Part shown: positions 32,141 through 44,086 of the stretch, one piece after another
Layout of the letters: each line of letters opens with the position of its first letter
How positions within the stretch are numbered: the stretch's first letter is position 1
From: Prorocentrum cordatum
Taxonomy: Eukaryota > Sar > Dinophyceae > Prorocentrales > Prorocentraceae
Length of the DNA: 64,000 nucleotides
NCBI GenBank assembly: GCA_963575745.1
Contig: CAUYUJ010009402.1
Location: 383,645-447,644 of the forward strand
Direction of reading: 5' to 3'
The notes under the pieces: generated by a model
Database searches by the model: none
Seen by the model: the letters and a program-made list of their open reading frames with translations, nothing else
Told to the model about the DNA's origin: nothing
Made by a program: the position numbers and the translations under genes

Positions 32141-32521
32141 GGCCGGCGCTCCCTCGGGCACGCTGTGCTCCAGGAGGGCCCAGCTCTGCGTGCCTCGCGG
32201 GCAGGGCGTCGTGGTCGGGGCCCCCGCACGGCGCCGCCAGGCTTTCCCCGGCGATGCTGCTCGTTCCCCGCTCTTCGCCCGACTTTGACGGGGGGGGGAA
32301 AAGGAGGGCGAGGGGGAGGGGGGCGAACAACAGGGTTGCGGAGATCCGACCACGTGATTATCCTGGTGGTTTTCTCTTCGGCTTCGGCCCATCGGGGACC
32401 GTTTTCGGGCGCGTCGGACAAGCAGTTCTGCTATCGGAGTTCGCCGCGTGAGAGGTTTATCTGATCGCTTCAGACACGGCGCCGGTCCATATTGCACCAC
32501 TGTTGCAATGCAATGGCGCGG
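32141..32521. other. GC-rich gene-free stretch
   Basis: No domain recognised. Overlapping ORFs on both strands result from composition and neighbouring GGA arrays. Confidence 0.45.
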
Positions 32522-32785
32522 ACACGGCGGACGAGAAGGAGGATTGGAGACTCGACGGGGGAGGAAAAGGAGGGGGGAAGGAGGAGGAGGAGGAGGAGGA
32601 GGAGGAGGAGGAGGAGGAGGAGAGGAGGAGGAGGAGGAGGAGGAGGAGGAGGAGGAGAGGAGGAGGAGGAGGAGGAGGAGGAGGAGGAGGAGGAGGAGGA
32701 GGAGGAGGAGGAGGAGGAGGAGGAGGAGGGGAGGAGGAGGAGGAGGAGGAGGAGGAGGAGGAGGAGGAGGAGGAGGGGGAGGAGG
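32522..32785. repeat. (GGA)n microsatellite
   Basis: Long GGA array, interrupted twice by single-base shifts (GGAGAGGAGG and GAGGGGAGG), so the apparent frame changes along it. Confidence 0.95.
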
Positions 32786-33204
32786 CCTTTCGACGGCTTC
32801 TTGGGGACGTTTGGGGACCGAGCTGGGTCGCGGGCAAAACGACTTTTTGGGGGGCCTCTCGCGGTCTCTGTTTTGAGGCCCCTCGGGCTCTCGGGGGCCT
32901 CTCGGCGGCGTCTTCGGGACCTCCTGGGGCTTCAAGACCGCATGGGCTGCCATGCGTAAACCGTGCGGAAGCCGATTGGGTTCTGACGATTTGCACCTTG
33001 GGGCCTTTCTGGGTGCCCTGTTGGGGATAATTATCCTCGGGCCGTCCTGCTTGGCTTCGAAACGTCAAATGTCATCTCTGAGCTCGCACGAGCCCCGAAT
33101 GAGCTTCGTCCCTCCCAGGTGGGCCCAGTCTGGTCCTGTTGCACGGGGCGCCCTCGTAAACGGGCGCGAACCCATGAGGGCCCCGGCCCCCCCTCCGTTT
33201 GGCC
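32786..33204. other. Gene-free stretch
   Basis: GC-rich with no recognised domain. A GGGGCCTCTCGCGG-type motif repeats loosely at 32,850-32,920. Confidence 0.4.
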
Positions 33205-33560
33205 TGTTTAGGTGGTCGTTTGCATGGGGCGCCCATGCGAATGTACGCGAATCCTCGGAGTATTCGGCCGGGGGGGGTTGCTTGTATTTGGCGGCCGTTT
33301 GCATGGGGCGCCCATGCAAATGTACGCGAATCCTCGGAGTTTTCGGCCGGGGGCATTTGCTTGTATTTGGCGGCCGTTTGCATGGGGCGCCCATGCAAAT
33401 GGGTGCAACCCCCTGAGGCGTTCGGCCCGGAGGGTTCGCTGGTTGGGGGCCCCATTTGCATGGGGCGCCCATGCAAATGGGCGCTGGGGCGTGGGGGCTG
33501 GGCTCGCCGGGGTTTGCCCGTTCTGGCGGCCATTTGCATGGGGCGCCCGTGCAAATTGGC
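33205..33560. repeat. Five tandem units of about 79 bp, each with a long palindrome
   Basis: The palindrome is TTTGCATGGGGCGCCCATGCAAAT, described by its halves TTTGCATGGG and CCCATGCAAA around a GGCGCC centre. It occurs at about 33,219, 33,297, 33,377, 33,456 and 33,532. Between them, units 1 and 2 share GTACGCGAATCCTCGGAGT and TTGCTTGTATTTGGCGGC. Units 3 to 5 are progressively diverged. The palindrome is better conserved than the rest. Confidence 0.85.
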
Positions 33561-33702
33561 TTCCGCGCGTAAGGGAGTGTCAAATTTCCAGTTCGGGGTC
33601 CCCTGGGGGGATGACAGGGCGGTAACCACCTCACACGCCTGGAGACCCACAAGGGGTCGGCGGATTTATCTGGCACCCGAAAAGCAGTTCCTCGCTGGAT
33701 AA

Positions 33703-34033
<331 letters not shown>

Positions 34034-34904
34034 TTCTTCAAGTGGGCGTGTGTGAGGCCCCGGCCGCATGCGCTCTCCACGCTCTTGGGCTTCCAGGCCG
34101 CGTGACTACGCCGCGTCGCTGCGCGCGCGCGGCCGCGACGCCAAACCACAAGAAAACGAGCGTGCATGTGCGAGCTTGAGCGATCAGCTGTGGCGCGCGC
34201 GGGCCTCCGGGTGCACCACTGCTGCGCACCTGCGTAGGCTGCCGCGCCAGCGCGCGTCTCCAGACCTGCACGTGCGCCGCCTGCCATGCCCCGTGCTCCT
34301 TTGTTGGCATCCCCCCCGACTCCCCCCATAGCTAGGCGAAGCGACAGAACGCAAGGAAAACGGCGGTGCCTCGCGCGCGCAGAAGGAGGGCGGTGATGAG
34401 GCCGAGGAGACGTGTTGATTGTGATAGCGATCGAGGTGACTATGACAGCGATGATGGCGATGGTGATGGTGATGGTGATGGCCATGCTGGTGGGGAATAT
34501 AGAACAGACGAAGAACGGGGGGAGGAGGAGGAATGAGAGAAGAGACGGGGGGAAGAAGGAACATGGATGCGGGACGAAGCAGCGGGGACGAGGGAGGGAA
34601 GGGCAAGGGTGGTGGGGGACGGGGCCAGGTGTGCAGGAGTGAGCGGCGCTGCCGCGCGCGCGCCAGGTCGCGCGGCAGACTCTGGAGGACCCGGGACGCC
34701 CTCTCGCTGCCGGCGGGGGGAGCGGGTGGGCCTTGGGCGCTCCGAGGCCGCCCCCCTCGCTGTCCAGGGGCCCCCGGGGGGGTTGGCGCCCCGCCCTCGG
34801 CGGAGGGGCGGCGCCGGGCCCACGGAGGGCGGCGGGAGCGGAGAGCGGGCGGGCCCTCTTTGCCGGAATCCAGCAGTGGCGAGGCGTCCTGGCTCGCCCG
34901 GTGG
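34034..34904. other. GC-rich gene-free stretch
   Basis: Contains GCGCGCGCG runs, a small (GGTGAT)n tract at 34,455-34,480 and no recognised coding sequence. Confidence 0.45.
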
Positions 34905-35050
34905 CCCTACTAAGCAATGTTCTGAGAACCTGTTGCGGTTCCCAACGACATGTTCTTAGGGCATTGCTGGCGGGGAGTGTCTTGTTTTAACACATCGGGT
35001 TCATGTTCTAAGAACACTGTTTTTGCTATGAGAACCTTTTGGGGTTCTGA
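34905..35050 (+). repeat. Dispersed repeat R4, copy 1 (GTTCTTAGAAC-rich)
   Basis: It aligns with 62,204-62,335 in the same orientation: GCCCTAC..A.CA.TGTTCT, then CGA.ATGTTCTTAG.GCA, then CTGGCGG.G, ACATCGGGTT.TGTTCTAA and GAACA. The palindromic TTCTTAGA / TTCTAAGAAC motifs recur within each copy. Confidence 0.75.
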
Positions 35051-35418
35051 GAACGTGTCGTGGCAGGACTGTGCGAATGCCAGGACGGTCGGTCCCTGCT
35101 CCACGGAGGTGAAATCTCCGCCCCCCCCCCAAGAGATGTCAGCATGTTTGGGTGCAGTGCCTCTGGAGTGAGCGGGCCGCACGGGGCGCTCGAGAGAGCG
35201 CCGCGCTCCCGAGGAGTCCGAGGGGGGGAGTCCGCGCCCCGTCCTCGGCAGGAGCTGGCGGAAGGCCGGCGGACGGCGGCGGGAGCGGAGCGGGGCCGCC
35301 TCCGCGGGCGGAAGCTGGCCGAAGGCCGGCGGCAACCGGCGGATCCAGAGGCTGGTCATGCAGCAAGTTGGGGGTTCAGGATTTCTGGAATCCCCCTGGC
35401 ATCGCTCGGACGTGTGCA
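35051..35418. other. Gene-free stretch with a short direct duplication
   Basis: GGAAGGCCGGCGG and GCGGGAGCGGAG(C) modules are duplicated at 35,245-35,345. No gene recognised. Confidence 0.45.
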
Positions 35419-36957
35419 TTTTTCCCGGAAAGGGCATCGGCCCAGGGTTCTCTTTTAGTAGGTAAACCTAGTCCCCCGGTGCCTGCTTGAGGGAGGCCGG
35501 CGAATTTTTTCCCTGATAAATAACGAGGTCGAAGGAGGCCGGCGAATTAAAATTTGAGGATGTCTCGAGCGAAACGCTTGTTTTTCAGAATTTGTTGAGG
35601 ATGTCTCGAGCGAAACGCTGGTTTTGCAGAGTTGGGGATGTCTCGAGCGAAACGCTTGTTTTCAGAATTTGCTGAGGATGTCTCGAGCGAAACGCTGTTT
35701 TGCAGAGCCGACCGCGACGCGGAAAAGCGCCCCGCGCGAAGGAATTTCGATGATGTCTCGACTAATTCCTTTGTTTTTGTACGATTTCCTGGAATTTTGG
35801 CAGGATGTCTCGAGCGAAATGCACGACCCCACCCTAGCACGACCATACCCCAGCACGACCACACCCCAGCACGACCAGACCCCAGCACGACCCCACCCCA
35901 GCACGACCCCACCCCAGCACGACCATACCCCAGCACGACCACACCCCAGCACGACCCGACCCCAGCACGACCCTACCCCAGCAAGACCACACCCCAGCAC
36001 GACCACACCCCAGCACGACCTCACCACAGCACGACCACACCCCAGCACGACCACGCCCCAGCACGACCACGCCCCAGCACGACCACGCCCCAGCACGACC
36101 ACCCAGCACGACCACCCCCAGCACGACCACCCCCCACGACCACACCCCAGCACGACCACACCCCAGCACGACCACACCCCAGCACGACCACACCCCAGCA
36201 CGACCACACCCCAGCACGACCCGATCGATAAATCACAGGGTGCGGAGCACCCCAGCACGAACCCACCCCAGCACGACCCCACCCCAGCACGACCCCACCC
36301 CAGCACGACCACGCCCCAGCATGACCACACCCCAGCACGACCACACCCCAGCACGACCACTCCCCAGCACGACCCCACCCCAGCACGACCCCACCCTAGC
36401 ACGACCACACCCCAGCACGACCACACCCCAGCACGACCCCACCCCAGCACGATCACACCCCAGCACGACCCCACCCCAGCAAGACCACACCCCAGCACGA
36501 CCGCACCCCAGCACGACCTTACCACAGCACGACCACACCCCAGCACGACCACGCCCCAGCACGACCACGCCCCAGCACGACCACGCCCCAGCACGACCAC
36601 GCCCCAGCACGACCACGCCCCAGCACGAGCACGACCACCCCCCAGCACGACCACCCCCCAGCACGACCACACCCCAGCACGACCACTCCCCAGCACGACC
36701 ACACCGCCTTGGTTGAGTGGTTGCCTGTCGTCGTGGAATGTTTCGTGGGGTGTCTCGTGGAATGTTTCGCGGGGTGTCTCGTGAAATGTTTCGTGAGGTG
36801 TCTCGTGGAATGTTTCGTGAGGTGTCTCGTGGGCTGTTTCGTGAGGTGTCTCGTGGGATGTTTCGTGAGGTGTTGCCCAGTTGGGTATCATGAAAACGTG
36901 TCCATGCTCCACATGTCTATATCCCTTTCCGGGTTCGTGGGTCCATCATGTTTTTTT
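35419..36957 (+). mobile_element. Satellite cassette A (inner TIR type)
   Basis: It begins TTTTTCCCGGAAAGGGC and ends CCCTTTCCGGGTTCGTGGGT...CATGTTTTTT. The CCCGGAAAGGG and CCCTTTCCGGG ends are perfect inverted copies. Inside, in order: a leader with GGCCCAGGGTTCTCTTTTAG and GATAAATAACGAGG; GAGGATGTCTCGAGCGAAAC repeats (35,555-35,820); a 16-bp satellite (CCAGCACGACCACACC, about 35,820-36,705); and a 24-bp satellite (36,722-36,870). The same order recurs in cassettes B, C and D. No transposase. Confidence 0.75.
35820..36710. repeat. 16-bp satellite array of cassette A
   Basis: Units of CCAGCACGACCACACC and one-base variants. Because 16 is not a multiple of 3, each frame cycles through a 16-residue repeat such as PQHDHTPARPHPSTTT, giving long ORFs that are artefacts. 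A 26-bp block (CCGATCGATAAATCACAGGG and neighbours) interrupts the array at about 36,225-36,250. Confidence 0.95.
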
Positions 36958-37435
36958 CGGCGAGGACCATCCAGGACCATCCTGGACCATCGAGCAACAA
37001 AAAAACACGCACGAAACCGAAAAATGCACGGGAAATGAACGTCCGAGCGATGGCGAGACCCGCCACATGGGTACATCACCAAGCATGAGAAAACAGAAGC
37101 CTTCGGAGGTCCGGGCGGGTTTTCCGCGTCGGCGCCGCACCACCGTCCCCAGCACGGAAACATTGTTTCGTTGGCGGAGCGGCGTCTACACTGGCGGATT
37201 GTTGTGTGTATATGTTTGCGTATGTTCATGTCTGTATGTGTGCATGTGTGTTCACAAACCTGTTTGCGCCGTTCTTGAGGAAGGCGGCCACCGTGCTTCC
37301 TGGGCTGTCATCTTATGGCACATCTCGTCAGACACCGCCAGACCGCGCAGGTCCTCTGCCTTGAAGGGGAGGGGGAGGCTGTTGGCGAGGCCGTTGAGGA
37401 GGTCAATGGGGATATGGGTGGGGAGGTGGAGAGGA
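36958..37435. other. Gene-free stretch
   Basis: Short duplication of GGACCATC near 36,965-36,990 and a GT-rich tract at 37,200-37,255. No gene recognised. Confidence 0.45.
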
Positions 37436-37853
37436 GGACGGGGAGGAGGAGGAGGAGGAGGAGGATGATGATGATGATGATGAGGAGGAGGAGGAGGAGG
37501 AGGAGGAGGGGGGAGGGGGCACATGGGGAAGAAGAGGAGGAGGAGGAGGAGAATAATAAGACGAACAAGAATAATAAAATAATAATAATAATAAGAATAA
37601 TAATAAGAAGAAGAAGAAGAAGAGGAGGGGGAGAAGGAGGAGTAGGAGGAGGAGGGGGGTACATGGGAGGAGGAGGAGGAGGAGGAGGAGGAGGAGGAGG
37701 AGGAGGAGGAGGAGAGGAGGAGGGAGGAGGAGGAGGAGGAGGAGGAGGAGGAGGAGGAGGAGGAGGAGGAGGAGGAGGAGGAGGAGGAGGAGGAGGGAGG
37801 AGGAGGAGGAGGAGGAGGAGGAGGAGGAGGAGGAGGAGGAGGAGGAGCAGGAT
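37436..37853. repeat. (GGA)n microsatellite with ATA/AGA interruption
   Basis: GGA and GAT triplets to 37,550, then an AAT/AGA-rich part (37,550-37,620), then uniform GGA triplets to 37,852. Confidence 0.95.
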
Positions 37854-38313
37854 GACGACGTCGTCATAAGTGATGAGTAGTTTGGCTAGCGAGCGACCCC
37901 AGACATCCCCATCGCACTTGTGCTAGGGGAGGACAGGAGAGAGGACGAGAGGGCCGCCTTGACTCGGGTCGAGGTCGCCATCGTCGTCGTCGTCGTCGTC
38001 GAGCATCCAGGATCGAGGATCGAGTTATGTGGCACTTTTTGGGATTTCCCGGTGATTCCAGGGACGTCCGGATATGGAGATTTTGGAGAGAAGGTGGGAG
38101 TTCAACGTCAGCGTAATGCATGTCTGAGCAGCGAGATCAGGGAGCTGGGTGCACAGGACGTTGCTGGCCTGGGAGGGGGCGTGGCGGCTTGTCTTCTTAG
38201 CGCTTGACCACCGTTTGGCCCTGTGCTCTGGCCCTCCACGCGAGCATCCAGCACGTTCGATACGAATGCAGTTGCGAGTGTGTGGGTGCGTTTCGGTTTC
38301 CTAGCACATCCTC
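37854..38313. other. 5-prime flank of the IQ-motif gene
   Basis: A small (CGT)n tract lies at 37,979-38,001. No upstream exon and no promoter element could be identified; dinoflagellate genes usually lack a TATA box. The stretch just before the exon is pyrimidine-rich. Confidence 0.4.
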
Positions 38314-40557
38314 ATGCATCTCCTCCTCCTCCTCCTGCTTATACGGTCAGATGAGTTCTCGCCTCAGGACCTCAAGATCCAGGAGCAGCAGCAGACAGCA
38401 TCGGGGAGACGACAGAGCGAGGAGGCGGCGATCAAGATTCAGGCCAGTGTCCGTGGGCGCCAGACGAGGCAGCAGGTTGTAGCGGATACGGCTAGGAGAA
38501 GTGAAGCGGCCACCAAGATTCAGGCCAGCGTCCGCGGGCGCCAGGAGAGGCGGCAGGTTTCGGCGGCGGCGGCTAAGAACAGTGAGGCGGCCACTCATAT
38601 TCAGGCCAGAGTCCGTGGGCACCAGACGAGGCAGCAGCTTGTAGCGGAGAAGGCTAGGAGAAGTGAGGCGGCCGCCCAGATCCAGGCGAAAGTCTGTGCG
38701 CACCAGGGCCGGCAGCAGGCGTCGGCGGAGAAGGCAGAGGTGAGCGAGGCATCGGCGGAGGAGATCCGGAGAGCCGAGGCGGCCGCCCAGATCCAGGCGA
38801 AAGTCCGTGGGCACCAGACGAGGCAGCAGGTTGTAGCGGAGAAGGCTAGGAGAAGTGAGGCCGCCACCCAGATTCAGGCCAGCGTCCGTGGGCACCAGGA
38901 GCGGCGGCATCCGTCGTCGGAGAAGAGGCGAGAAGAGAAGGAGGCCCTTGAGGCCTGGAACCTCGGGATCCAGGAGTCGCAGAAAGTAGGTTTTGTGAAT
39001 CTGCTGCAGAGTGAGCGCGAGGCCGCCACCAGGATTCAGGCCACGGTCCGTGGGCACCAGGTGCGGCAACACGCGTCGGCGGAGAAGACGCAGACAACCA
39101 ATGTATCGGCGGAGAAGGTGCGGCAGCACGGTTCGGCGGAGAAGACGCGGACAAGCAATGTGTCGGTGGAGGAGGCTCGGAGAAGTGAGGCGGCCACCCA
39201 GATTCAGGCCAGCGTCCGTGGGCACCAGGAGCGGCGGCAGGTTTCGGCGGCGACGGCTAAGATCAGTGAGGCGGCCACTCACATTCAGGCCAGAGTCCGT
39301 GGGCACCAGACGAGGCAGCAGATTGTCGCGGAGAAGGCTCGGAGAAGTGAGGCGGCCACCCAGATTCAGGCCAGCGTCCGCGGGCGCCAGGCGAGGCGGC
39401 AGGTTTCGGTGGCGGCGGCGGAGGAGGCCAGGAGAAGTGAGGCGGCCGTCCAGATTCAGGCCAGAGTGCGCGGGCATCAGGCGAGACAGCACGGGCCAGC
39501 GCAGAAGACTCGACCAAGTGAGGCATCATCGGAGAGGATGCGGAGAAGCGAGGCGGCCACCCGGATTCAAGCCAGAGTGCGCGGACGCCAGGAGAGGCAG
39601 CGGATGTCGCCAGAGAAGAGGCAGCAGCATCTGTCGTGGAGAAGGCGGAGAGGCAAGGCGGCGGCCAGGATTCAGGCCAGAGTCCGTGGGCGCCAGACGA
39701 GGCAGCGGGTTGTCGCGGAGAAGGCTAGGAGAGGTGAGGCGGCCACCCAGATTCAGGCGAAAGTCCGTGGGCACCAGGCGAGGCGGCAGGTTTCGGCGGA
39801 GACGGCCAGGAGAAGCGAGGCGGCCGCACAGATCCAGGCGAAAGTCCGTGCGCACCAGGGGCGGCAGCAGCACGCGTCGGCGGAGAGGGCAGAGGTGAGC
39901 GAGGCATCGGCGGAGGAAATCCGGAGAGCCGAGGCGGCCGCCCAGATCCAGGCCAGTGTCCGTGGGCGCCAGACGAGGCAGCAGGTTGTAGCGGAGAAGG
40001 CCAGGAGAAGCGAGGCGGCCGCCCAGATCCAGGCGAAAGTCCGTGGGCACCAGACGAGGCAGCAGGTTGTAGCGGAGACGGCCAGGAGAAGCGAGGCGGC
40101 CGCCCAGATCCAGGCGAAAGTCCGTGGGCACCAGACGAGGCAGCAGGTTGTAGCGGAGACGGCCAGGAGAAGCGAGGCGGCCGCCCAGATCCAGGCGAAA
40201 GTCCGTGGGCACCAGACGAGGCAGCAGGCGTCGGCGGAGAAGGCGAAGGCAGAGGCGAGCGAGGCATCGGCGGAGGAGATCCGGAGAGCCGAGGCGGCCG
40301 CCCAGATCCAGGCAAAAGTCCGTGGGCACCAGACGAGGCAGCAGGTTGTAGCGGAGAAGGCCAGGAGAAGTGAGGCGGCCACCCAGATCCAGGCGAAAGT
40401 CCGTGCGCACCAGGGGCGGCAGCGCGCGCCTGCCGCGGAGAGGCCACGCGGCAGCGAGGAGACCGAGGCACGGAGCAGCCAGCAGATGCATGCCAGCGTC
40501 CGCGGGAGCCAGGATCGGCAGAGTGTGCTGGAGGACGTGGGGAAGAAAGCGCGGCAG
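38314..40557 (+). CDS. IQ-motif repeat protein, main exon (about 21 calmodulin-binding IQ motifs)
   Basis: The frame encodes a tandem array of about 27-residue units, each with I-Q-A-x-V-R-G-x-Q-x-R-Q, the IQ motif (IQxxxRGxxxR) that binds calmodulin or myosin-light-chain-like proteins. I count about 21 good motifs, plus a degenerate one (MHASVRGSQDRQS) near 40,490. Units are joined by helical, charged linkers such as VVAEKARRSEAA, so the protein should be a long, basic, rod-like helix. The ATG at 38,314 gives MHLLLLLLLIRS. This comes from a CTC tract followed by GGTCAG, so the true exon may start at 38,351 or 38,366 after a 3-prime splice site. The ORF runs to 40,965 but enters hairpin repeat H2 at about 40,558, so real coding ends before that. 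More exons follow at 43,839, 45,429 and 48,924. Confidence 0.8.
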
Positions 40558-40690
40558 ACGCACGAACTTTGGAGATCCGCGCGTGCTCCTTGCCTCGGCG
40601 AGGGGCCCCCCCTGGGGCGCTCGAAGCGCGCCAGGGGGGGCGCCGTAGGCGCCGCCAGGGGGATCCAGCGCCGATCCAACCCCGAGAGTC
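40558..40690 (-). mobile_element. Hairpin element family H2, decayed copy
   Basis: In reverse complement it matches 49,308-49,464: GGATC.GCGCTGG, the GGCGGCGCC...GGCGCC centre, CCTGGCGCGCT, then GCGCGGATCTCCAAAGTT. It sits at the 3-prime edge of the main IQ exon, and the ORF reads through it. Confidence 0.55.
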
Positions 40691-40826
40691 TGGCGACTCA
40701 ATTTTCTCGAGCCAGGCGTTTTCGCTCGATTTCGGGCCCCGGGGCCCTCACAGATCGATCCGTCCCCAAAAATGAGGCAGAAAGGTGGAGTCCAGGGGTC
40801 CTGTCGCGCTCTTCTTCGATGTCGCA

Positions 40827-42375
40827 TTTTTTCCCGGAAAGGGCGGGGGCCCAGGGTTCTCTTTTAGTAGGTAAACCTGTCCCCCGGTGCCAACTTGAGG
40901 GAGGCCGGCGAATTTTTTCCCTGATAAATAACGAGGTCGAAGGAGGCCGGCGAATTAAAATTTGAGGATGTCTCGAGCGAAACGCTTGTTCCCGGAAAGG
41001 GCGGGGCCCAGGGTTCTCTTTTAGTAGGTAAACCTGTCCCCCGGTGCCAACTTGAGGGAGGCCGGCGAATTTTTTCCTGATAAATAACGAGGTCGAAGGA
41101 GGCCGGCGAATTAAAATTTGAGGATGTCTCGAGCGAAACGCTTGTTTTTGAAATCCCGATCGATAAATCACAGGGTGCGGGCCACTTTTTCGTGTGTTGA
41201 GGATGTCTCGAGCGAAACGCTTGCTCCGCAGAGTTTGCCGAGGATGTCTCGAGCGAAACGCTTGTTTTGCAGAGCCGACCGCGACGCGGAAAAGCGCCCC
41301 GCGCGAAGGAATTTCGATGATGTCTCGACTAATTCGTTTGTTTTTGTACGATTTCCTGGAATTTTGGCAGGATGTCTCGAGCGAAATGCACGACCCCACC
41401 CTAGCACGACCATACCCCAGCACGACCACACCCCAGCACGACCAGACCCCAGCACGACCCCACCCCAGCACGACCCCACCCCAGCACGACCATACCCCAG
41501 CACGACCACACCCCAGCACGACCCGACCCCAGCACGACCCTACCCCAGCAAGACCACACCCCAGCACGACCACACCCCAGCACGACCTCACCACAGCACG
41601 ACCACACCCAGCACGACCACGCCCCAGCACGACCACGCCCCACGACACGCCCCCACGCACCCCCCAGCACGACCACCCCCCAGCACGAACACCCCCCAGC
41701 ACGACCACCCCCCAGCACGACCACACCCCAGCACGACCACGACCATCAGCACGACCACACCCCAGCACGACCACACCCAGTCGCACCCCCGTGGAATGTT
41801 TCGTGGCGTGTCTGGTTGAGTGGTTGCCTGTTCGTGGGGTGTCTCGTGGAATGTTTCAAAGGGGTGTCTCGTGGAATGTTTCGTGAGGTGTCTCGTGGAA
41901 TGTTTCGTGAGGTGTCTCGTGGGATGTTTCGCGGGGTGGCACGACCACGCCCCAGCACGACCACCCCCCCAGCACGACCACCCCCCAGCACGACCACCCC
42001 CCCAGCACGACCACCCCCCAGCACGACCACACCCCAGCACGACCACACCCCAGCACGACCACTCCCCAGCACGACCACACCCCAGCACGACCACACCCCA
42101 GCACGACCACACCCAGTCGCACCCCCGTGGAATGTTTCGTGGCGTGTCTGGTTGAGTGGTTGCCTGTTCGTGGGGTGTCTCGTGGAATGTTTCAAAGGGT
42201 GTCTCGTGGAATGTTTCGTGAGGTGTCTCGTGGAATGTTTCGTGAGGTGTCTCGTGGGATGTTTCGCGGGGTGTCTCGTGGGATGTTTCGTGAGATGTCG
42301 CCCAGTTGGGTATCGTGAAAACGTGACCATGCTGCACATGTCTTTATCCCTTTCCGGGTTCGTGGGTCCATCAGT
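40827..42375 (+). mobile_element. Satellite cassette B
   Basis: The left end TTTTTTCCCGGAAAGGGC is partly duplicated in tandem (a second left end at about 40,988). Inside are GAGGATGTCTCGAGCGAAAC repeats, the 16-bp satellite (41,390-41,790 and 41,935-42,120) and two blocks of the 24-bp TGGAATGTTTCGTGAGGTG satellite. The right end is CCCTTTCCGGGTTCGTGGGT. The inner duplication of the 24-bp block and the junction GCGGGGTGGCACGACC at 41,930-41,945 show an internal rearrangement. Confidence 0.7.
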
Positions 42376-43838
42376 TTTTGAAATCCCGATCGATAAATCA
42401 CAGGGTGCGGGCCACTTTTTCGTGTGTTGAGGATGTCTCGAGCGAAACGCTTGCTCCGCAGAGTTTGCCGAGGATGTCTCGAGCGAAACGCTTGTTTTGC
42501 AGAGCCGACCGCGACGCGGAAAAGCGCCCCGCGCGAAGGAATTTCGATGATGTCTCGACTAATTCCTTTGTTTTTGTACGATTTCCTGGAATTTTGGCAG
42601 GATGTCTCGAGCGAAATGCACGACCCCACCCTAGCACGACCATACCCCAGCACGACCACACCCCAGCACGACCAGACCCCAGCACGACCCCACCCCAGCA
42701 CGACCCCACCCCAGCACGACCATACCCCAGCACGACCACACCCCAGCACGACCCGACCCCAGCACGACCCTACCCCAGCAAGACCACACCCCAGCACGAC
42801 CACACCCCAGCACGACCTCACCACAGCACGACCACACCCCAGCACGACCACGCCCCAGCACGACCACGCCCCAGCACGACCACGCCCCAGCACGCACGAC
42901 CACCCCCCCAGCACGACCACCCCCCAGCACGACCACCCCCCAGCACGACCACACCCCAGCACGACCACTCCCCAGCACGACCACACCCCAGCACGACCAC
43001 ACCCCAGCACGACCCGATCGATAAATCACAGGGTGCGGACCACCCCAGCACGACCACACCCCAGCACGACCCCACCCCAGCACGACCCCACCCCAGCACG
43101 ACCACGCCCCAGCACGACCACACCCCAGCACGACCACACCCCAGCACGACCACACCCCAGCACGACCACGCCCCAGCACGACCACACCCCAGCACAGCAC
43201 GACCACACCCCAGCACGACCACACCCCAGCACGACCCCACCCCAGCACGACCCCACCACAGCACGACCACCCCCAGCACGACCACACCCCAGCACGACCC
43301 ACCCCAGCACGACCCCACCCCAGCAAGACCACACCCCAGCACGACCACACCCCAGCACGACCTCACCACAGCACGACCACACCCCAGCACGACCACGCCC
43401 CAGCACGACCACGCCCCAGCACGACCACGCCCCAGCACGACCACCCCCCACGACCACCCCCCAGCACGACCACCCCCCAGCACGACCACCCCCCAGCACG
43501 ACCACACCCCAGCACGACCACACCCCAACACGACCATACTCCAGCACGACCACACCCCAGCACGACCACACCCAGTCGCACCCCCGTGGAATGTTTCGTG
43601 GGGTGTCTGGTTGAGTGGTTGCCTGTTCGTGGGGTGTCTCGTGGAATGTTTCACGGGGTGTCTCGTGGAATGTTTCGTGAGGTGTCTCGTGGGTTGTTTC
43701 GTGAGGTGTCTCCTGGGATGTTTCGCGGGGTGTCTCGTGGGATGTTTCGTGAGGTGTCGCCCAGTTGGATATCGTGAAAACGTGACCATGCTGCACATGT
43801 CTATATCCCTTTCCGGGTTCGTGGGTCCATCATGTTTT
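42376..43838 (+). mobile_element. Satellite cassette C, left end missing
   Basis: It follows cassette B head-to-tail but starts inside the cassette, at TTTTTGAAATCCCGATCGAT, without the CCCGGAAAGGG end. The 16-bp array runs 42,615-43,575 and is interrupted at about 43,013 by the GATCGATAAATCACAGGG block. The 24-bp satellite and the CCCTTTCCGGG right end follow. It ends directly against the next IQ-gene exon. Confidence 0.7.
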
Positions 43839-43958
43839 GTGCAACTTCGGACCTCCGGGAAGAGCTCCGCGCGGACCTCCGACCGCTCGCGTGTCGTGCC
43901 GAAGCTTTGTTCCTCCGAGGCCGACGACGCCAGAAGCCTGGCGGCCACCCAGATTCAG
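43839..43958 (+). CDS. IQ-motif gene, second recognised exon
   Basis: This short exon reads QLRTSGKSSARTSDRS..., then ends AATQIQ at CAG (43,958), which is the start of an IQ motif. It uses a frame different from the main exon, as is normal across an intron. The left boundary is set only by the end of cassette C. The next bases are GCTTAAGTCGGGC, the start of a TIR intron; without splicing the frame hits TAA at 43,962. Confidence 0.6.
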
Positions 43959-44086
43959 GCTTAAGTCGGGCGTGTCCCCCTACAGAGGGGATTTTCGACG
44001 ACGAATGCAAGATACCCCAGAAATGCCCCAAAAAGGTCAAACAAAAATTCAATAAATAGTCCCCTGATTATTTTTGGGTATTCCAG

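Noticed and set aside
33205-33560. CRISPR-like pattern of palindromic repeats with ~52-bp spacers
   Set aside because: The spacers are homologous to each other, so this is a tandem 79-bp repeat. There are no cas genes and the DNA is eukaryotic.
38314-38350. N-terminal MHLLLLLLLIRS of the IQ protein as a signal peptide or membrane anchor
   Set aside because: It is encoded by a CTC tract ending in GGTCAG, which looks like an intron polypyrimidine tract plus splice acceptor, not coding sequence.
40558-40965. C-terminal 135 residues of the IQ ORF as native protein
   Set aside because: This part translates hairpin element H2 and the leader of cassette B, which occur elsewhere as non-coding repeats.
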